DNA of 64,000 nt from Candidatus Gastranaerophilales bacterium (lineage in GTDB: Bacteria; Cyanobacteriota; Vampirovibrionia; Gastranaerophilales; Gastranaerophilaceae): NCBI GenBank assembly GCA_944322785.1, contig CALUPW010000010.1:1-64000 (forward strand), written 5' to 3'. Within the stretch, counting starts at the first letter, position 1. The number at the start of each line of letters is the position of its first letter. The notes under the pieces were generated by a model, which made no database searches, had not been told where the DNA came from, and saw only the letters and a program-made list of their open reading frames with translations. This document shows, one piece after another, positions 44,135 through 54,555 of this stretch. The position numbers were made by a program, and so were the translations under genes.

Positions 44135-46771
44135 TTATTCCATTTCCTCAGTCGGACCGCCGATTACCTGAACACCAAATTTCGTACGGAAAAGGTGGCG
44201 GACTGTATCTTCCTGAATTTCGTACATCATTTTATTGAACATTTCATAAGCTTCACGTTTGTATTCAAGAAGCGGATCTTTTTGTCCGTAAGCTCTGAGT
44301 CCGATGCTGTCACGAAGCATATCTATATTGTGGAGGTGGTCAATCCATTTGTTGTCAACTACACGGAGAAGTATATCTTTTTCCAGATTTCTGATTACAT
44401 TGTCATCCGAAAATGCAGTTTGAGGGGTGAAATCAGGATCATATTTTTCCAGAACTTCATTATAAAAATTTATCACTTCTTCTTCATGGTCACGATAAGC
44501 TTTTATTGCAAAATCTTTAACTTTTGCATAAATTGCATCGAACCGTGAATTTTGAATATCGCTTATTGTAATAAACGAAAGCTGGGGAACTATTGAATGA
44601 AGTTCTTTGATAAATCTTTCCAAATCCTCATAAATATATTCCTCAGGATGTTGTTCAGGTGAAATATAACTTCTTAAAAGTCTGTCGATTTCTTTTTCTA
44701 TCATAAAGTAAATATCATCGGACAGATTTTTCCCTGCCAGAACCTTGCGGCGCTGTGCGTAGAATTTTTCACGCTGAACGTTCATAACATCATCGTATTC
44801 AAGAACTGATTTTCTTATATCAAAGTGATAGGTTTCAACTTTTTTCTGGGCTGATTGAATTTGATTTGAAATGAGTTTTGACTCTATTGCCATATTTTCC
44901 TCAACCTGAAGCATGTTCATCAATGAGGTAATTTTGTCGCCGCCGAAAATTCTCATCAAGTTGTCCTCAAGTGAGAGGAAGAACCTTGTTGAACCGGGGT
45001 CGCCCTGACGTGCGGCACGGCCTCGTAGCTGGTTGTCAATACGTCTTGATTCGTGGCGTTCGGTTCCGATTACATGAAGTCCTCCGGCTTCAACGACTTT
45101 TGCATGTTCGGCTTCGGTTACTTTGCGGGATTCGGCAAGAACCTCATCCTTAATCTTTTCATAATCGGGAGAATCCGGTGTAATCCCCATTTCTTCAAGT
45201 TTTTCTTTTGCCAGAAATTCTGCGTTACCGCCTAACAGAATATCTGTTCCGCGTCCCGCCATATTTGTTGCAATGGTAACTGCCCCGACTCGTCCTGCCT
45301 GAGCAATAATATAGGCTTCTTTTTCGTGATGTTTTGCGTTCAATACATTGTGTTTGATACCTTTGTTTTTCAATAGTGATGATACATATTCTGATTTTTC
45401 AATACTGATTGTACCGACAAGAACAGGACGTCCGATTTTGTTCATTTGAATAATATCATCTACTACTGCATTATATTTTGCTCTTTCTGTTTTATAGATT
45501 ACGTCCGGATAATTTATTCTTATATCCGGTTTGTTTGTCGGAATTGTGGTAACTTCCAGATTGTATATTTTTCCGAATTCGGCTTCTTCTGTCATCGCAG
45601 TACCGGTCATGCCGGCAAGTTTCGGGTAAAGTCTAAAGAGGTTCTGGAATGTTATGCTTGCTAAAGTTTGTGTTTCATCCTGAATTTTTACGCCTTCTTT
45701 TGCTTCAACTGCCTGATGAAGACCGTCTGACCAGCGTCTGCCTTCCATCAAACGCCCCGTAAATTCATCAACAATCATAACTTCGCCGTTTTTAACAACG
45801 TAATCGGTATCACGAACAAAAAGTTCTTTTGCCTTTAATGCTTGAAGAAGGTGGTGAGCATACTGGGTATTAATATCAAACAAATCCTTGATATTCAACA
45901 GTTCCTGCGCATGGTCAATTCCTTCTTCTGTCAGAATTATATTTTTATTTTTTTCATCAACTTCGTAATCAATATCTTTTTTCATCTGCGGAGCGATTTT
46001 TGACATCAATTTATAAAGTTCTGCTGATTTTTCAAGGCGTCCGCTGATAATCAATGGTGTTCTTGCTTCATCTATCAAAATTGAATCGACTTCATCTATA
46101 ATCGCATAGTTATAAGGTCGCTGAACAAGCATATCCAGACTTCCGGCCATATTGTCACGCAGGTAATCAAATCCGAATTCGTTATTGGTACCGTATGTAA
46201 TATCACAATTGTAGGCGGCTTTTTTTGCGGCAAAATCATCTGCTGTACGCCCGCCGGAAAGAATTACGCCGACAGTAAGCCCCAGAAATTTGTAAATTTT
46301 TCCCATCCATTCACTGTCACGTTTGGCGAGGTAATCGTTAACGGTAATTACGTGAACACCTTTGCCGGTCAGAGCATTCAGGTATGCAGGAAGAGTTGCA
46401 ACAAGAGTTTTACCTTCACCTGTTCTCATCTCTGCGATATGACCGTTATGAAGAAAATAGCCTCCGATAAGCTGAACGTCAAAGTGACGCATATTTAAAA
46501 CTCTTTTGCCGGCTTCACGAACGGTTGCAAATGCTTCGGGAAGAATTTTGTCCAACGCTTCTTTTTCCAGTTTTCTGTCTGTATTAAAATCGTCACTTGT
46601 CGGACGTTTTGCAAGTATTGCTTTAAATTCATCCGTTTTTGCTCTTAGTTCCTCATCGGTCAGCTGCTCAAACTGCGGCTCAAGTGCGTTTATATGGTCG
46701 ATTATCCCCTGAATACTTTTTACTTTACGTTCGTTAGGGTCGCCCAGAAGTTTCAACAATAAGCTTATCAT
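44135..46771 (-). CDS. secA: preprotein translocase ATPase SecA
   Basis: The motor that drives unfolded preproteins through SecYEG. At 878 residues it is close to the usual length. Seen are Walker [37 protein letters not shown], the cross-linking domain, the Walker-B/helicase motifs [15 protein letters not shown], and [23 protein letters not shown]. The usual C-terminal Cys/His zinc (SEC-C) tail is missing: the protein ends [15 protein letters not shown] motif is instead found on the unrelated protein at 8818-10125. It is a single gene. Confidence 0.96.
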   Translation of the reverse strand: MISLLLKLLGDPNERKVKSIQGIIDHINALEPQFEQLTDEELRAKTDEFKAILAKRPTSDDFNTDRKLEKEALDKILPEAFATVREAGKRVLNMRHFDVQLIGGYFLHNGHIAEMRTGEGKTLVATLPAYLNALTGKGVHVITVNDYLAKRDSEWMGKIYKFLGLTVGVILSGGRTADDFAAKKAAYNCDITYGTNNEFGFDYLRDNMAGSLDMLVQRPYNYAIIDEVDSILIDEARTPLIISGRLEKSAELYKLMSKIAPQMKKDIDYEVDEKNKNIILTEEGIDHAQELLNIKDLFDINTQYAHHLLQALKAKELFVRDTDYVVKNGEVMIVDEFTGRLMEGRRWSDGLHQAVEAKEGVKIQDETQTLASITFQNLFRLYPKLAGMTGTAMTEEAEFGKIYNLEVTTIPTNKPDIRINYPDVIYKTERAKYNAVVDDIIQMNKIGRPVLVGTISIEKSEYVSSLLKNKGIKHNVLNAKHHEKEAYIIAQAGRVGAVTIATNMAGRGTDILLGGNAEFLAKEKLEEMGITPDSPDYEKIKDEVLAESRKVTEAEHAKVVEAGGLHVIGTERHESRRIDNQLRGRAARQGDPGSTRFFLSLEDNLMRIFGGDKITSLMNMLQVEENMAIESKLISNQIQSAQKKVETYHFDIRKSVLEYDDVMNVQREKFYAQRRKVLAGKNLSDDIYFMIEKEIDRLLRSYISPEQHPEEYIYEDLERFIKELHSIVPQLSFITISDIQNSRFDAIYAKVKDFAIKAYRDHEEEVINFYNEVLEKYDPDFTPQTAFSDDNVIRNLEKDILLRVVDNKWIDHLHNIDMLRDSIGLRAYGQKDPLLEYKREAYEMFNKMMYEIQEDTVRHLFRTKFGVQVIGGPTEEME

Positions 46772-46940
46772 TATAAAATTTTCCTCTCCATTATAGTCTT
46801 GATGTTACAAGTTTAGCATGGACAAAGGGATTTTAACATACGCCTTAACAAAAAAATAATAATTCCCTTTGGATAAAGCCTGTTTTCCCTGTGATTTTTT
46901 ATAAAAATTAAGTCCCGCACAAATTTACGGGACTTTTATT

Positions 46941-48731
46941 TTATGAATTGAACATTGTAAATGTTTTTTCTACGTTGTTATTAATCAGGTTTTTGACCGT
47001 ATCATACTCGGTTGTAAGTGATGAAATTTCAAGGTCAAGTTTTTTCATATCAACTTCCAGTTCTTCTTCTTTATAGTTCAGACGGCTTTTCTTCTGGGTA
47101 TATTCTAGTTCTGCCTGAGTAATTGCATCATCATCAGTTACCTCAACAACATACCCGTTATCCAGATATCTGTCCTGATAATAGTAGAAGTCACTGCTCA
47201 GTGATGAAATAAAATATGTAGCGTTTTTCAATGTATTGCTCAAATATTCTTCATCATCTATCTGATCGTTTTCAACCCATCCGTTCTGACAGATATTGTT
47301 GAACATTGCACTGTAAAACTCTGCAACATAATATTCATCTGATGAATTTGCATTTTGATTTTTGACTGTCCACATATAGTAAGGATCATCGGTTACATAG
47401 CTTGAATTTGCGCCGTCTGTTGTAATGTAATAAGTTTGGTCGTAACCGTTAAGCCCCTGTGCATAGAATGTCATAAAGCATTCTGCAAGATTTGACAAAC
47501 TGATTGCCTGAGTACCGTAGTTTTTGTTTTTGTTAGCATTTTTCATTACCCAGCCGTTATAGTTGTCGGCTTCGTTTACGGCATCTTTAAACGCATCGGT
47601 TGAATGGTTTCTGTTGCCAAGATCACGGCAGTCGCCAAGCAGAGCCATTGTTTGCTGTACTGCGTACTGGAATGCTTGAGTTGTTGTTCCGCTCGTATCG
47701 TTTTCCATATCAAACAATGTGTAGAATGCATTAAACATATCGTTTAAGAAGTAAACGAGGGCTTTTTCCTGCTCGGTAGCTTCTGTTTCCCAGCCGGATT
47801 CATCTTTATTAAGCCAGCTTACCAGACCGTCATAAGCGAATCCTAAGGTGAATGCAGATAACACACCCGCAACAAGTTTTTGCCAGAAGCTTGCTTTAAC
47901 CTTGTCGCCTGTCATTGCAAATGTTATATCCTGAGTAAGCAAATCTGACAGAGTAAAGCTTGTGTCGGTTGTAATACTGTGATTTTTGGTAAAGAAGTTT
48001 GAATTTGCATCGCCTTTATCGCCGATGCTTGTTTTTAAATCCAAATCTATATCTACAGCGTTACCGTTTTCATCCTGTGCATTACCGAACTCAAAAGTCA
48101 ATGCATCAGCAAGGTTTTTATCGGCAGTTGTTCCGTTTGCACCGTTTGCAATAACGTTATCAATATACAAAAGAAGGTCATTGATACCCATTGCGGACGC
48201 TTGAGTTTTGTCAAAGAGCGGAGCACCGATACCGACATTACTCATTAAACCTATATCACGGCAGGTAGTTGCTGAAGATTCACTCATACCACCGTTTTTA
48301 ACCATTTGATTGATAAAGTTTGCATACAACTCGTCATATAAAGTTATATCTTTACCTGTAACCGGATCTTTACCGGTAACTTTATTGTTAATACCGCCTT
48401 CCGGAATACCGGCTGCTCTTGCAGCTGCTGCCATTTTGCTGTCAAGCACAACCCGTCCGTCACGTGTTGTAACAAGATACGGAGTATAATTGTTAACAGC
48501 AGACGGACGCATCATAATGTCATAACTTAAATCAAATGCATTATCTCCTGTTCCGTCCGGATCCCATACAAGTTTTGTTTTATTTAAGGCAACCTGATAT
48601 TCTTCAGATGCCTTTTCCAGTTCACGGGTAATGGACAGCTTTTCCTGAGCTATCTGCATAGATTGAAATTCGCAGTTCGCTTTTCTGGCTGTTATGGCTA
48701 AAAATCTCGCTTGTGATGCCGCCAATCCCAT
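46941..48731 (-). CDS. large hypothetical protein with helical ends (possible secreted/axial protein)
   Basis: A 596-residue protein that I do not recognise by name. It lacks a Sec signal. Both ends are helical coiled-coil-like segments: MGLAASQARFLAITARKANCEFQSMQ... at the start and LNYKEEELEVDMKKLDLEISSLTTEYDTVKNLI at the end. The middle is Asn/Asp/Gly-rich and beta-like. Helical ends around a variable middle are the layout of flagellin- and hook-type proteins exported by type III systems. A FliI-type ATPase is encoded at 62095, so type III export is a testable idea. That link is inference only. Confidence 0.65.
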   Translation of the reverse strand: MGLAASQARFLAITARKANCEFQSMQIAQEKLSITRELEKASEEYQVALNKTKLVWDPDGTGDNAFDLSYDIMMRPSAVNNYTPYLVTTRDGRVVLDSKMAAAARAAGIPEGGINNKVTGKDPVTGKDITLYDELYANFINQMVKNGGMSESSATTCRDIGLMSNVGIGAPLFDKTQASAMGINDLLLYIDNVIANGANGTTADKNLADALTFEFGNAQDENGNAVDIDLDLKTSIGDKGDANSNFFTKNHSITTDTSFTLSDLLTQDITFAMTGDKVKASFWQKLVAGVLSAFTLGFAYDGLVSWLNKDESGWETEATEQEKALVYFLNDMFNAFYTLFDMENDTSGTTTQAFQYAVQQTMALLGDCRDLGNRNHSTDAFKDAVNEADNYNGWVMKNANKNKNYGTQAISLSNLAECFMTFYAQGLNGYDQTYYITTDGANSSYVTDDPYYMWTVKNQNANSSDEYYVAEFYSAMFNNICQNGWVENDQIDDEEYLSNTLKNATYFISSLSSDFYYYQDRYLDNGYVVEVTDDDAITQAELEYTQKKSRLNYKEEELEVDMKKLDLEISSLTTEYDTVKNLINNNVEKTFTMFNS

Positions 48732-48848
48732 TTGCTGCCCGTTTTCCTTTCAATTCAGCTTAGTAACAATTCTTTGTTATGGTTAACGACATTTGCGGGT
48801 CAAAACTTTAAAATAATATAATATGAATGTTACAAAATTTAACATTTA

Positions 48849-48887
48849 GACAGAGCGGCGCAAGGCTAAGCCTTGCGCCGCTCTGTC
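48849..48887. terminator. 18-bp perfect hairpin at the end of the phage module
   Basis: GACAGAGCGGCGCAAGGC-TAA-GCCTTGCGCCGCTCTGTC followed on the plus strand by CCCTTTTTATTT. It lies six bases beyond the stop of the last minus-strand phage gene. On the minus strand the T-run is poor, so it may block read-through in either direction and mark the module edge. Confidence 0.7.
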
Positions 48888-48892
48888 CCTTT

Positions 48893-49123
48893 TTATTTCA
48901 CCGTTATTATGAAGTCATAAATCTTATCAATTTTATCTTTCATTTCGCTGAACTGCTCTTTTAAATCATTGAAACTGTGGATTGATACAAATTTTTCCTC
49001 AATATCTTCTATAATTTCACGGTGTTTCTTTTCAAGCTGTTCGGGGGTGACAACTATCCTTTGCTGTATCAAAAATATCATTACGGCAACTATTACGGGG
49101 GAATAATGTAAAAGAGTTTCCAT
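48893..49123 (-). CDS. small phage-type membrane protein (holin-like candidate)
   Basis: A 76-residue protein with one N-terminal membrane helix (YSPVIVAVMIFLI), then a charged coiled-coil segment (EKKHREIIEDIEEKFVSIHSF, SEMKDKIDKIYDFI). It is the last gene of the phage module. Such single-span coiled-coil proteins are common at phage lysis loci; a holin or spanin role is possible but unproven. The amidase lies at the other end of the module. Confidence 0.6.
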   Translation of the reverse strand: METLLHYSPVIVAVMIFLIQQRIVVTPEQLEKKHREIIEDIEEKFVSIHSFNDLKEQFSEMKDKIDKIYDFIITVK

Positions 49124-49161
49124 TTTATAATCTTCCTTAATTTTACATTTTGTTATACTGA

Positions 49162-49875
49162 TTACAATTTGCTTAATAGTTTGTATGAACTGATAAATAA
49201 GGGATGTGACTTTTTATAATCTTCAAGCGGAACTGACTTTTCGCAGTCGCCGAAGTTTGAAATCTTATGAGATTTTAAAGAGCCGAAAAATTGCTTTATT
49301 TTACATTGATTTATGATTGAGGGAACAATATATGTTTTGCCGGTATTTTCTTTTAACTTTGAAACCAGATCCGCTTCATCACGGTAATTTGTTATTATAT
49401 CATCGTAATTCATATCTTCCACAAGTAATTTTCTGCTGATACCGAACGGATTAAAAGTTATTGTTTTGATTTTGTTTTTTATACCTGTATATGTTGCTTC
49501 GGTTCCGCCTTCGCTGTGTCCGGTCAAAGTCAGAGTATCATTATAAAATCCGTATTTTTCTTTACATTTTTTATAAAAATAATCAGCTATACGCATCTGC
49601 ATATTTTTACCGAGAATACCCATAATCAAATTTTCCAGGTGATCTTTAACGCTTTTGCTGTCTGTTCCCAGATAACAAATTACATATTCATTCCCGTCTG
49701 AATAAAGAATACCTTTAAAATTTGTTTTTGTATCGTGAAAACTTTCTTTTTTCAGCCATTTGCCGAAAATTTTGGTATCTTTTGCATAAGTCATTGCATC
49801 AGGCGCAAAAATACACAAATTTTTATATATATTTGCTTTTTCATGAGCTTGCGTTGTTTTCGCTTTATTTTCCAT
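49162..49875 (-). CDS. lipase-like serine hydrolase in the phage module
   Basis: A 237-residue alpha/beta-hydrolase-like protein. The nucleophile elbow is LTGHS121EGGTEATYTG, followed by ITFNPFGIS, a spacing typical of class 3 lipase-like and DUF2974-type proteins (GHSxGG then NPFG). There is no signal peptide. It sits between the terminase gene and the last small membrane-protein gene. It could help lysis by attacking lipids, or could be a cargo gene. The Asp and His of the triad are not certain. Confidence 0.7.
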   Translation of the reverse strand: MENKAKTTQAHEKANIYKNLCIFAPDAMTYAKDTKIFGKWLKKESFHDTKTNFKGILYSDGNEYVICYLGTDSKSVKDHLENLIMGILGKNMQMRIADYFYKKCKEKYGFYNDTLTLTGHSEGGTEATYTGIKNKIKTITFNPFGISRKLLVEDMNYDDIITNYRDEADLVSKLKENTGKTYIVPSIINQCKIKQFFGSLKSHKISNFGDCEKSVPLEDYKKSHPLFISSYKLLSKL

Positions 49876-49908
49876 AAAATTCCTTTCTTTAAATTTGTCT
49901 TTGTCCGT

Positions 49909-51198
49909 TTATAATTTTATCGGCCAGTAGTAGTCTACAAGATATGATGCCGCATCCATAGGATGTGACAAAAATTTCAATTCCTTTGATTGTTTTATCT
50001 GCTGATAAGTCGGAATATCTATTTTTGATGAACCTTCCCGATATTTTAAGTTGTAGATGTTATAGAGAAGTTTTTCGCATTTTTTATCTACATATAAACA
50101 AATTTCTCCGTCTGCTGAGCGGACTTTTGCGTTAAATGCCGCAATTCGGTTTTTTATGGGCGGATTAAATGCTTTTATTTTTATATCTACGTCATATCCG
50201 TATTTTAAAAGTTTTTTCTTTATGATGACGTAGTTTGTATATTCGCTTGTGCAGGAACGATTGTCACCCGATGCGTCACCGTTTATTATTATTCGGGCTT
50301 TGTGATTCGGGTATCTTCTGCAAAATTCGTCACATGCTTTTGCGGTTGTTGTATTTTCCATTACTATTTCATCAAAATAAAAAACTTTGTCGTCAGTCTT
50401 GTGTGCAAGAACCCATGCCATCGGATCTACGTTAAAGTCGCAGCTTATATGTAAATCCATATCCGGACAATATTGAATATCACGTATATTTTCCTCGCTA
50501 AAATCCTTGACCACAAGTCCGTTATTATATTCGCCGTTTTGAGCAAGTACAAAAATTTTATAATACTGTTCATCATAAAGTTTTTTGAGTTCTTCGCAAA
50601 AACCTTCGGGTAAATATATATTTTCCGTTGTCGGGGCTGTTATAAGACGGTAGTTCGGAGCCGTGTTATCTACAAATGTTTTGTAAACCCAGCCTCTTTG
50701 CATTTCCGGATTTGTATGCCCGAAAATTCTATATGTAAAATTTTTCCACCATGGTTTAATTTTTTGACGCATACGGCTTATTAACATTTTGAAGGTATCA
50801 TACGGTATATCCGACATCTCCTCTATCTCAGCAAAGCCTAAATTTAAAGATTTTAATTTATTCGGCTCATCAAAATGTCTGAAAAGTATTTCACTCCCGT
50901 TTTTAAATGAAATTTTTTGAAGCGTTGATGACCATTCATAGTCAATACCTTCCGTAAAATTCATGTTTTCAAGATGTTCAAAATAGCTTTGAAGTGTTGT
51001 ATCTCGTACCAACGTATAGGTTTGGGCACCGACAAGCCCTCTTATCCCCGGGAATTTTATACTTAAAAGAATTCCCAGAAGAGAACCGGCAAATGTTTTG
51101 CCGGATCCGTACCCGCCCTGATAAACCGCCACATCCAGTGTATAATTGTGCGGAATTTCAAGGAATTCCCGCTGTGCTTTTAATAATTTATATTTCAT
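49909..51198 (-). CDS. phage terminase large subunit
   Basis: The ATPase/nuclease that packages phage DNA. The 429 residues contain Walker A YQGGYGSGKTFAGSLL (~25-40), a Walker B-like AEIEEMSDIPYDTF, and the nuclease-domain acids HISCDFNVDPMAWVLAH (first Asp) and IINGDASGDNRSC. Domain order is normal. The start MKYKLLKAQREFL (ATG 51198) is preferred; an upstream in-frame ATG 51264 gives a 22-residue low-information extension. It is preceded by the portal gene (129 bases, in the direction of transcription) and followed by the lipase-like gene. Confidence 0.9.
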   Translation of the reverse strand: MKYKLLKAQREFLEIPHNYTLDVAVYQGGYGSGKTFAGSLLGILLSIKFPGIRGLVGAQTYTLVRDTTLQSYFEHLENMNFTEGIDYEWSSTLQKISFKNGSEILFRHFDEPNKLKSLNLGFAEIEEMSDIPYDTFKMLISRMRQKIKPWWKNFTYRIFGHTNPEMQRGWVYKTFVDNTAPNYRLITAPTTENIYLPEGFCEELKKLYDEQYYKIFVLAQNGEYNNGLVVKDFSEENIRDIQYCPDMDLHISCDFNVDPMAWVLAHKTDDKVFYFDEIVMENTTTAKACDEFCRRYPNHKARIIINGDASGDNRSCTSEYTNYVIIKKKLLKYGYDVDIKIKAFNPPIKNRIAAFNAKVRSADGEICLYVDKKCEKLLYNIYNLKYREGSSKIDIPTYQQIKQSKELKFLSHPMDAASYLVDYYWPIKL

Positions 51199-51326
51199 TA
51201 CTCTATCCCTCTTGTCCTCTCCTCCTAAAAAAGAAAAGGTGCCGCCGGTGTGATGAGGAGCCATAGGTAATGCTGTATAAGCGGCACCGAATGAAAGGAT
51301 AACAGACTTACAAAAGTCTGCAAGAA

Positions 51327-53015
51327 TTATGTGTTGGTATTATTTAAGGAGGATTTAGACGGTGATGTTTCCTCTTGTTTTAAAAAATGATTTGAATTTT
51401 CTATCCCGTACTGTTCCAGAACGAATTTGAAGCATTCCAGCCAGTCAATATTTTTAGATACATCCGGAACTTCCGCAAAAGACTGCACAACCTCAAAAAG
51501 TTCTTTTAAACGTAATTTGCGTTCAAAGGTCGCTTTTCTGTCGCCGTAACGGTAAATATAGTTTCCATTACGGATTTTGTCATCAATTTTAAGAAATGTC
51601 GTACTGCCTTTGTCGTTAATTCCGATAACTTCCTCGCCGATTTTAAAGTTTGCAATTATTTCCGCTGTTTTTTCAACCATCGGAACAATTACTTTTCTGT
51701 TTATTGCATCAAGCAGCATATTCAATCTTGCTTCCTGCCCGTTTGCAGAATAATTAAGTTCCGTTGCGGTACGGGCAGTTGATTGCGTGTTGCCAGCCAT
51801 GTTTTTAAAGATTCCTGTTGCACTTTCGATTGTTGATTTGAAGTAATTTAAGAAATCCCAGCCCACCATAGCTTTATCAAAACTCAAAGGTATAGGCTGA
51901 TTTGGCATTAATGCCGAGTCATACTCGATAATTTTTCCGGGCTTAACCTCCTGCTCTCCGTTAAAACAGCCTTTAGGCGCAAGGTATGGAGGATTCATCA
52001 TTAATGCCAGTGCATCTATTTGCTTATTTAATATGGTTGAAGATATGTTATTTAAAACAAGAGCGACTCTTAAAGGTGAAATGCCCCGTCCTGTTGAAGG
52101 CGACTCTATTATGTTTGCATGAATAAACGGATTAATCACAAAAGGATTAGGTTCAAATCGAATAATTTCTCGGCGTGCACCGACTACAACCAGCCAGTTT
52201 TTAAGCAGAGTACCGTCGTCAAGTTCAATATCCCCCCAGTATTCAAGAATTTCGACTTTATTTTCCTCAGCTGCTTTGTCACTATTTCTCGTTTTTTTGC
52301 CTGCCACCACCTCTTTCAATGTTTCAAGTTTTTCGTCTGTCAGTAAATTATTTGATTTATCAGAACGAAGTTCGTCTATTGTAGAATACGTTCTGTAAAT
52401 CTTTGCACATCTGTCCCAGTTGTCACAATCGTATTTGTCAAAAACAAAGTCTTCTGCTTTTATATGTTTTACTTTTGCATTGTCATAAACTATTTTTTCC
52501 TCAAGAACAAACGTTTTATGTTCAGGATTTTCAAGCTGCTCTTTTACGGTAAGGGCACGTCTTGTCTGCTTAATCTTTGTTTCCCAGCCAACAAAAAGCG
52601 TACATTCACCGGTTTCTACAATACTGTCAATAACTTTTTCAATTTCATCTTCAAGTTTCATCTGTTCAAATGTATTTACAAGCATTGCTTTTTGTTTGTT
52701 TGCGTATTCCTGACTGTCCGGTGTCACGCCTGCTACATCAAACATTGCCTCAGGATGAGAATATAAATTGTCACTGATATGCGATTTTAACGTCTGCGCA
52801 AGTTCATATATATCGGGCAGACAAATCCTGTTGTCCCAGCCGTTAAGCTTTGGCATATCCGTGTTGTATATAGTATCACGCATTATTCTGTTGTCCGTAA
52901 TCTGGCTTGCACGCAAATCATCATATTTGTCATATTTGTTTGTAATATCATTTACGAGCAGTGTTTCCTGCTCGGGAGTTATTTTTTTTGTTAAATCTTC
53001 TGTTTCAATTTTCAT
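51327..53015 (-). CDS. phage portal protein (podovirus type)
   Basis: A 562-residue portal or head-to-tail connector. It has the pattern of podovirus/P22-like portals: DNRICLPDIYELAQTLKSHISDNLY, a central IDALALMMNPPYLAPKGCF, and the long helical stretch with TGIFKNMAGNTQSTARTATELNYSANGQEARLNMLLDAINRKVIVPMVEKTA in pieces. ATG 53015 is preferred because AAAGGTAAAT precedes it. The gene before it encodes a GNAT enzyme. Confidence 0.85.
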   Translation of the reverse strand: MKIETEDLTKKITPEQETLLVNDITNKYDKYDDLRASQITDNRIMRDTIYNTDMPKLNGWDNRICLPDIYELAQTLKSHISDNLYSHPEAMFDVAGVTPDSQEYANKQKAMLVNTFEQMKLEDEIEKVIDSIVETGECTLFVGWETKIKQTRRALTVKEQLENPEHKTFVLEEKIVYDNAKVKHIKAEDFVFDKYDCDNWDRCAKIYRTYSTIDELRSDKSNNLLTDEKLETLKEVVAGKKTRNSDKAAEENKVEILEYWGDIELDDGTLLKNWLVVVGARREIIRFEPNPFVINPFIHANIIESPSTGRGISPLRVALVLNNISSTILNKQIDALALMMNPPYLAPKGCFNGEQEVKPGKIIEYDSALMPNQPIPLSFDKAMVGWDFLNYFKSTIESATGIFKNMAGNTQSTARTATELNYSANGQEARLNMLLDAINRKVIVPMVEKTAEIIANFKIGEEVIGINDKGSTTFLKIDDKIRNGNYIYRYGDRKATFERKLRLKELFEVVQSFAEVPDVSKNIDWLECFKFVLEQYGIENSNHFLKQEETSPSKSSLNNTNT

Positions 53016-53052
53016 ATATTTACCTTTCTTTGATATTGCTTTAAAAATTCTT

Positions 53053-53592
53053 CTAATCCTCATAATTCACAAGATCTGATTTTAAAAGCGAATACACTTC
53101 AATATCCTGCATTTTTCCGTTTTTTAAGGTTTCACCACGCAAAATTCCGTCTTTTTTGAAGCCTGCAAATTTTAATATGTACCTTACCCGATAGTTAAAA
53201 GGGTAAATCTGTGCTTTTACTTTTTTAAGTCCAAGATCAGTAAAACAGTATTTAAAAAATGACACTGCGGCTTTTTTCGTAAAATTTCCCCAGTATTTCC
53301 GCTCAACACATGTTGTAATTTCAAAACTGTGAACTTTTTCCGTATTGCCAATCGGGTTGTCAAGGTAAACAAATCCTGCAAATTCATCATTTTCCTCATT
53401 CAGCATTACAAAAAACATATCACCGCATTTTTCAATCATATCAACGATATTTGTAAAGCTGACTTGTTGTGCATAATCATCATTTAAAAATTTTGCGTAC
53501 CGCAGGTATAAAAAAATTACGTTTGATAAATATTCGGTATTTTGATAACGGGAATTCTTCCGGTCTATTATTAGTCTTACAAATTTACACAT
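53053..53592 (-). CDS. GNAT-family acetyltransferase in the phage module
   Basis: A 179-residue RimJ/RimL-like N-acetyltransferase fold: VMLNEENDEFAGFVYLD (beta strands 2-4), YWGNFTKKAAVSFFKYCFTDLGLKKVKAQIYPFNYRVRYILKFAGFKKDGILRG in pieces (acetyl-CoA loop and helix), ending in EVYSLLKSDL. GNAT genes occur as cargo between structural genes in many gut phages. The target is unknown. It overlaps the previous gene by 16 bases. Confidence 0.8.
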   Translation of the reverse strand: MCKFVRLIIDRKNSRYQNTEYLSNVIFLYLRYAKFLNDDYAQQVSFTNIVDMIEKCGDMFFVMLNEENDEFAGFVYLDNPIGNTEKVHSFEITTCVERKYWGNFTKKAAVSFFKYCFTDLGLKKVKAQIYPFNYRVRYILKFAGFKKDGILRGETLKNGKMQDIEVYSLLKSDLVNYED

Positions 53593-53948
53593 ACTTTCTC
53601 GAATTTTATATATGCATCATCTGTTGAAAATGTGCTCATTTCCCCGTTAAGAATCTTGTTCCGAATGTTGTTTTGAAGTCCCAGCAATGCCTCTGCTTGA
53701 AGCCCGTTTATATAAGTTTCAAGCTTGGTTCGTCTGTTGTAAAATTTGTAAACCGCATATTTTGAAAAGATGTATTCTTTCGGAGCCTCGCTGATTTTTG
53801 TATAAACTCTTGGCTGCCGCTGCGCTTCAAGTTCTTTTGCCCGCTGCATTTCATCTTTAAATTCGGCTTCTATTTTCATTTTGATAAGATCGTCAAGGCT
53901 TGCCTGACTTAAAAGCATTTCTTCAATATCTTCGTCTTTGTTTTTCAT
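53577..53948 (-). CDS. phage hypothetical protein (123 aa)
   Basis: A highly charged helical 123-residue protein (EFKDEMQRAKELEAQRQPRVYTKISEAPKEYIFSKYAVYKFYNRR in pieces). I do not recognise it. ATG 53948 follows AAAGGAAGATT. It lies between the small terminase and the GNAT gene. Overlaps suggest a single transcript. Confidence 0.7.
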   Translation of the reverse strand: MKNKDEDIEEMLLSQASLDDLIKMKIEAEFKDEMQRAKELEAQRQPRVYTKISEAPKEYIFSKYAVYKFYNRRTKLETYINGLQAEALLGLQNNIRNKILNGEMSTFSTDDAYIKFEKVCVNL

Positions 53949-53979
53949 ATAATCTTCCTTTCTTATGCTGTATTCCGGA

Positions 53980-54414
53980 TTAAATTTTGTTATCATCCAG
54001 ATTGGAAATTGTTATTATTTTTGCCTCTTTATATTCGTTTTCATCGCTATTTGAGTTGAATCCTAAATATTTGCAGAGGCTTTCAAGAGCTTTCAGACCT
54101 GCCGATGTATCACGAAGTTTCTTCTTGCCTGTATAATTGCCTTCCTTATCAAGAATTTCTTCTTCTTCAAGAGAAAACTCCGCTATTTGCAAAAGTTTCT
54201 GAATTACATAACCTTTATGAACCCTCAATGATGAAATCTGCTTCTTTAACTGCTCTTTAATCTCGTTTATCACCATATTGTCCGACAAAAGATTGTTTGC
54301 AATTGTTTTTAAATCTCTTGATTTATATCCGGCTTTTTGAGCTGAAAGTTCACCGTCAAGTGACTTTATATATTCGGCTACAAACCGTTTTTGCTGTTGT
54401 GTTAAATTTTTCAT
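53980..54414 (-). CDS. phage terminase small subunit
   Basis: A 144-residue protein with the Terminase_2-type N-terminal HTH (LTQQQKRFVAEYIKSLDGE, SAQKAGYKSRDLKTIANNLLSDNMVINEIKEQL in pieces) followed by an oligomerisation helix (GLKALESLCKYLGF). It recognises packaging sites on phage DNA. Unusually, it is 2.8 kb away from the large subunit gene, with the portal gene between them. Confidence 0.82.
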   Translation of the reverse strand: MKNLTQQQKRFVAEYIKSLDGELSAQKAGYKSRDLKTIANNLLSDNMVINEIKEQLKKQISSLRVHKGYVIQKLLQIAEFSLEEEEILDKEGNYTGKKKLRDTSAGLKALESLCKYLGFNSNSDENEYKEAKIITISNLDDNKI

Positions 54415-54504
54415 ATGTTTACATTTCTTAGTAAAGTTTGTATTTTTCAGAAAAAAATTGTATAATAATATTGCTATTTATATTTCGGCTAGTGTAAATC
54501 TTAA

Positions 54505-54540
54505 CAGGGGGGAATGAAAACTTCCTGTTTTTTTTTGCTT
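54505..54540 (+). terminator. hairpin with T-run inside the phage module
   Basis: AACAGGGGGG...TTCCTGTT followed by a run of nine or ten T on the plus strand. It points against the direction of the phage genes, so it would stop antisense transcription. On the minus strand it is only a hairpin in the 141-base gap before the small terminase gene. Confidence 0.4.
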
Positions 54541-54555
54541 ACACCTGCTCAAAAA

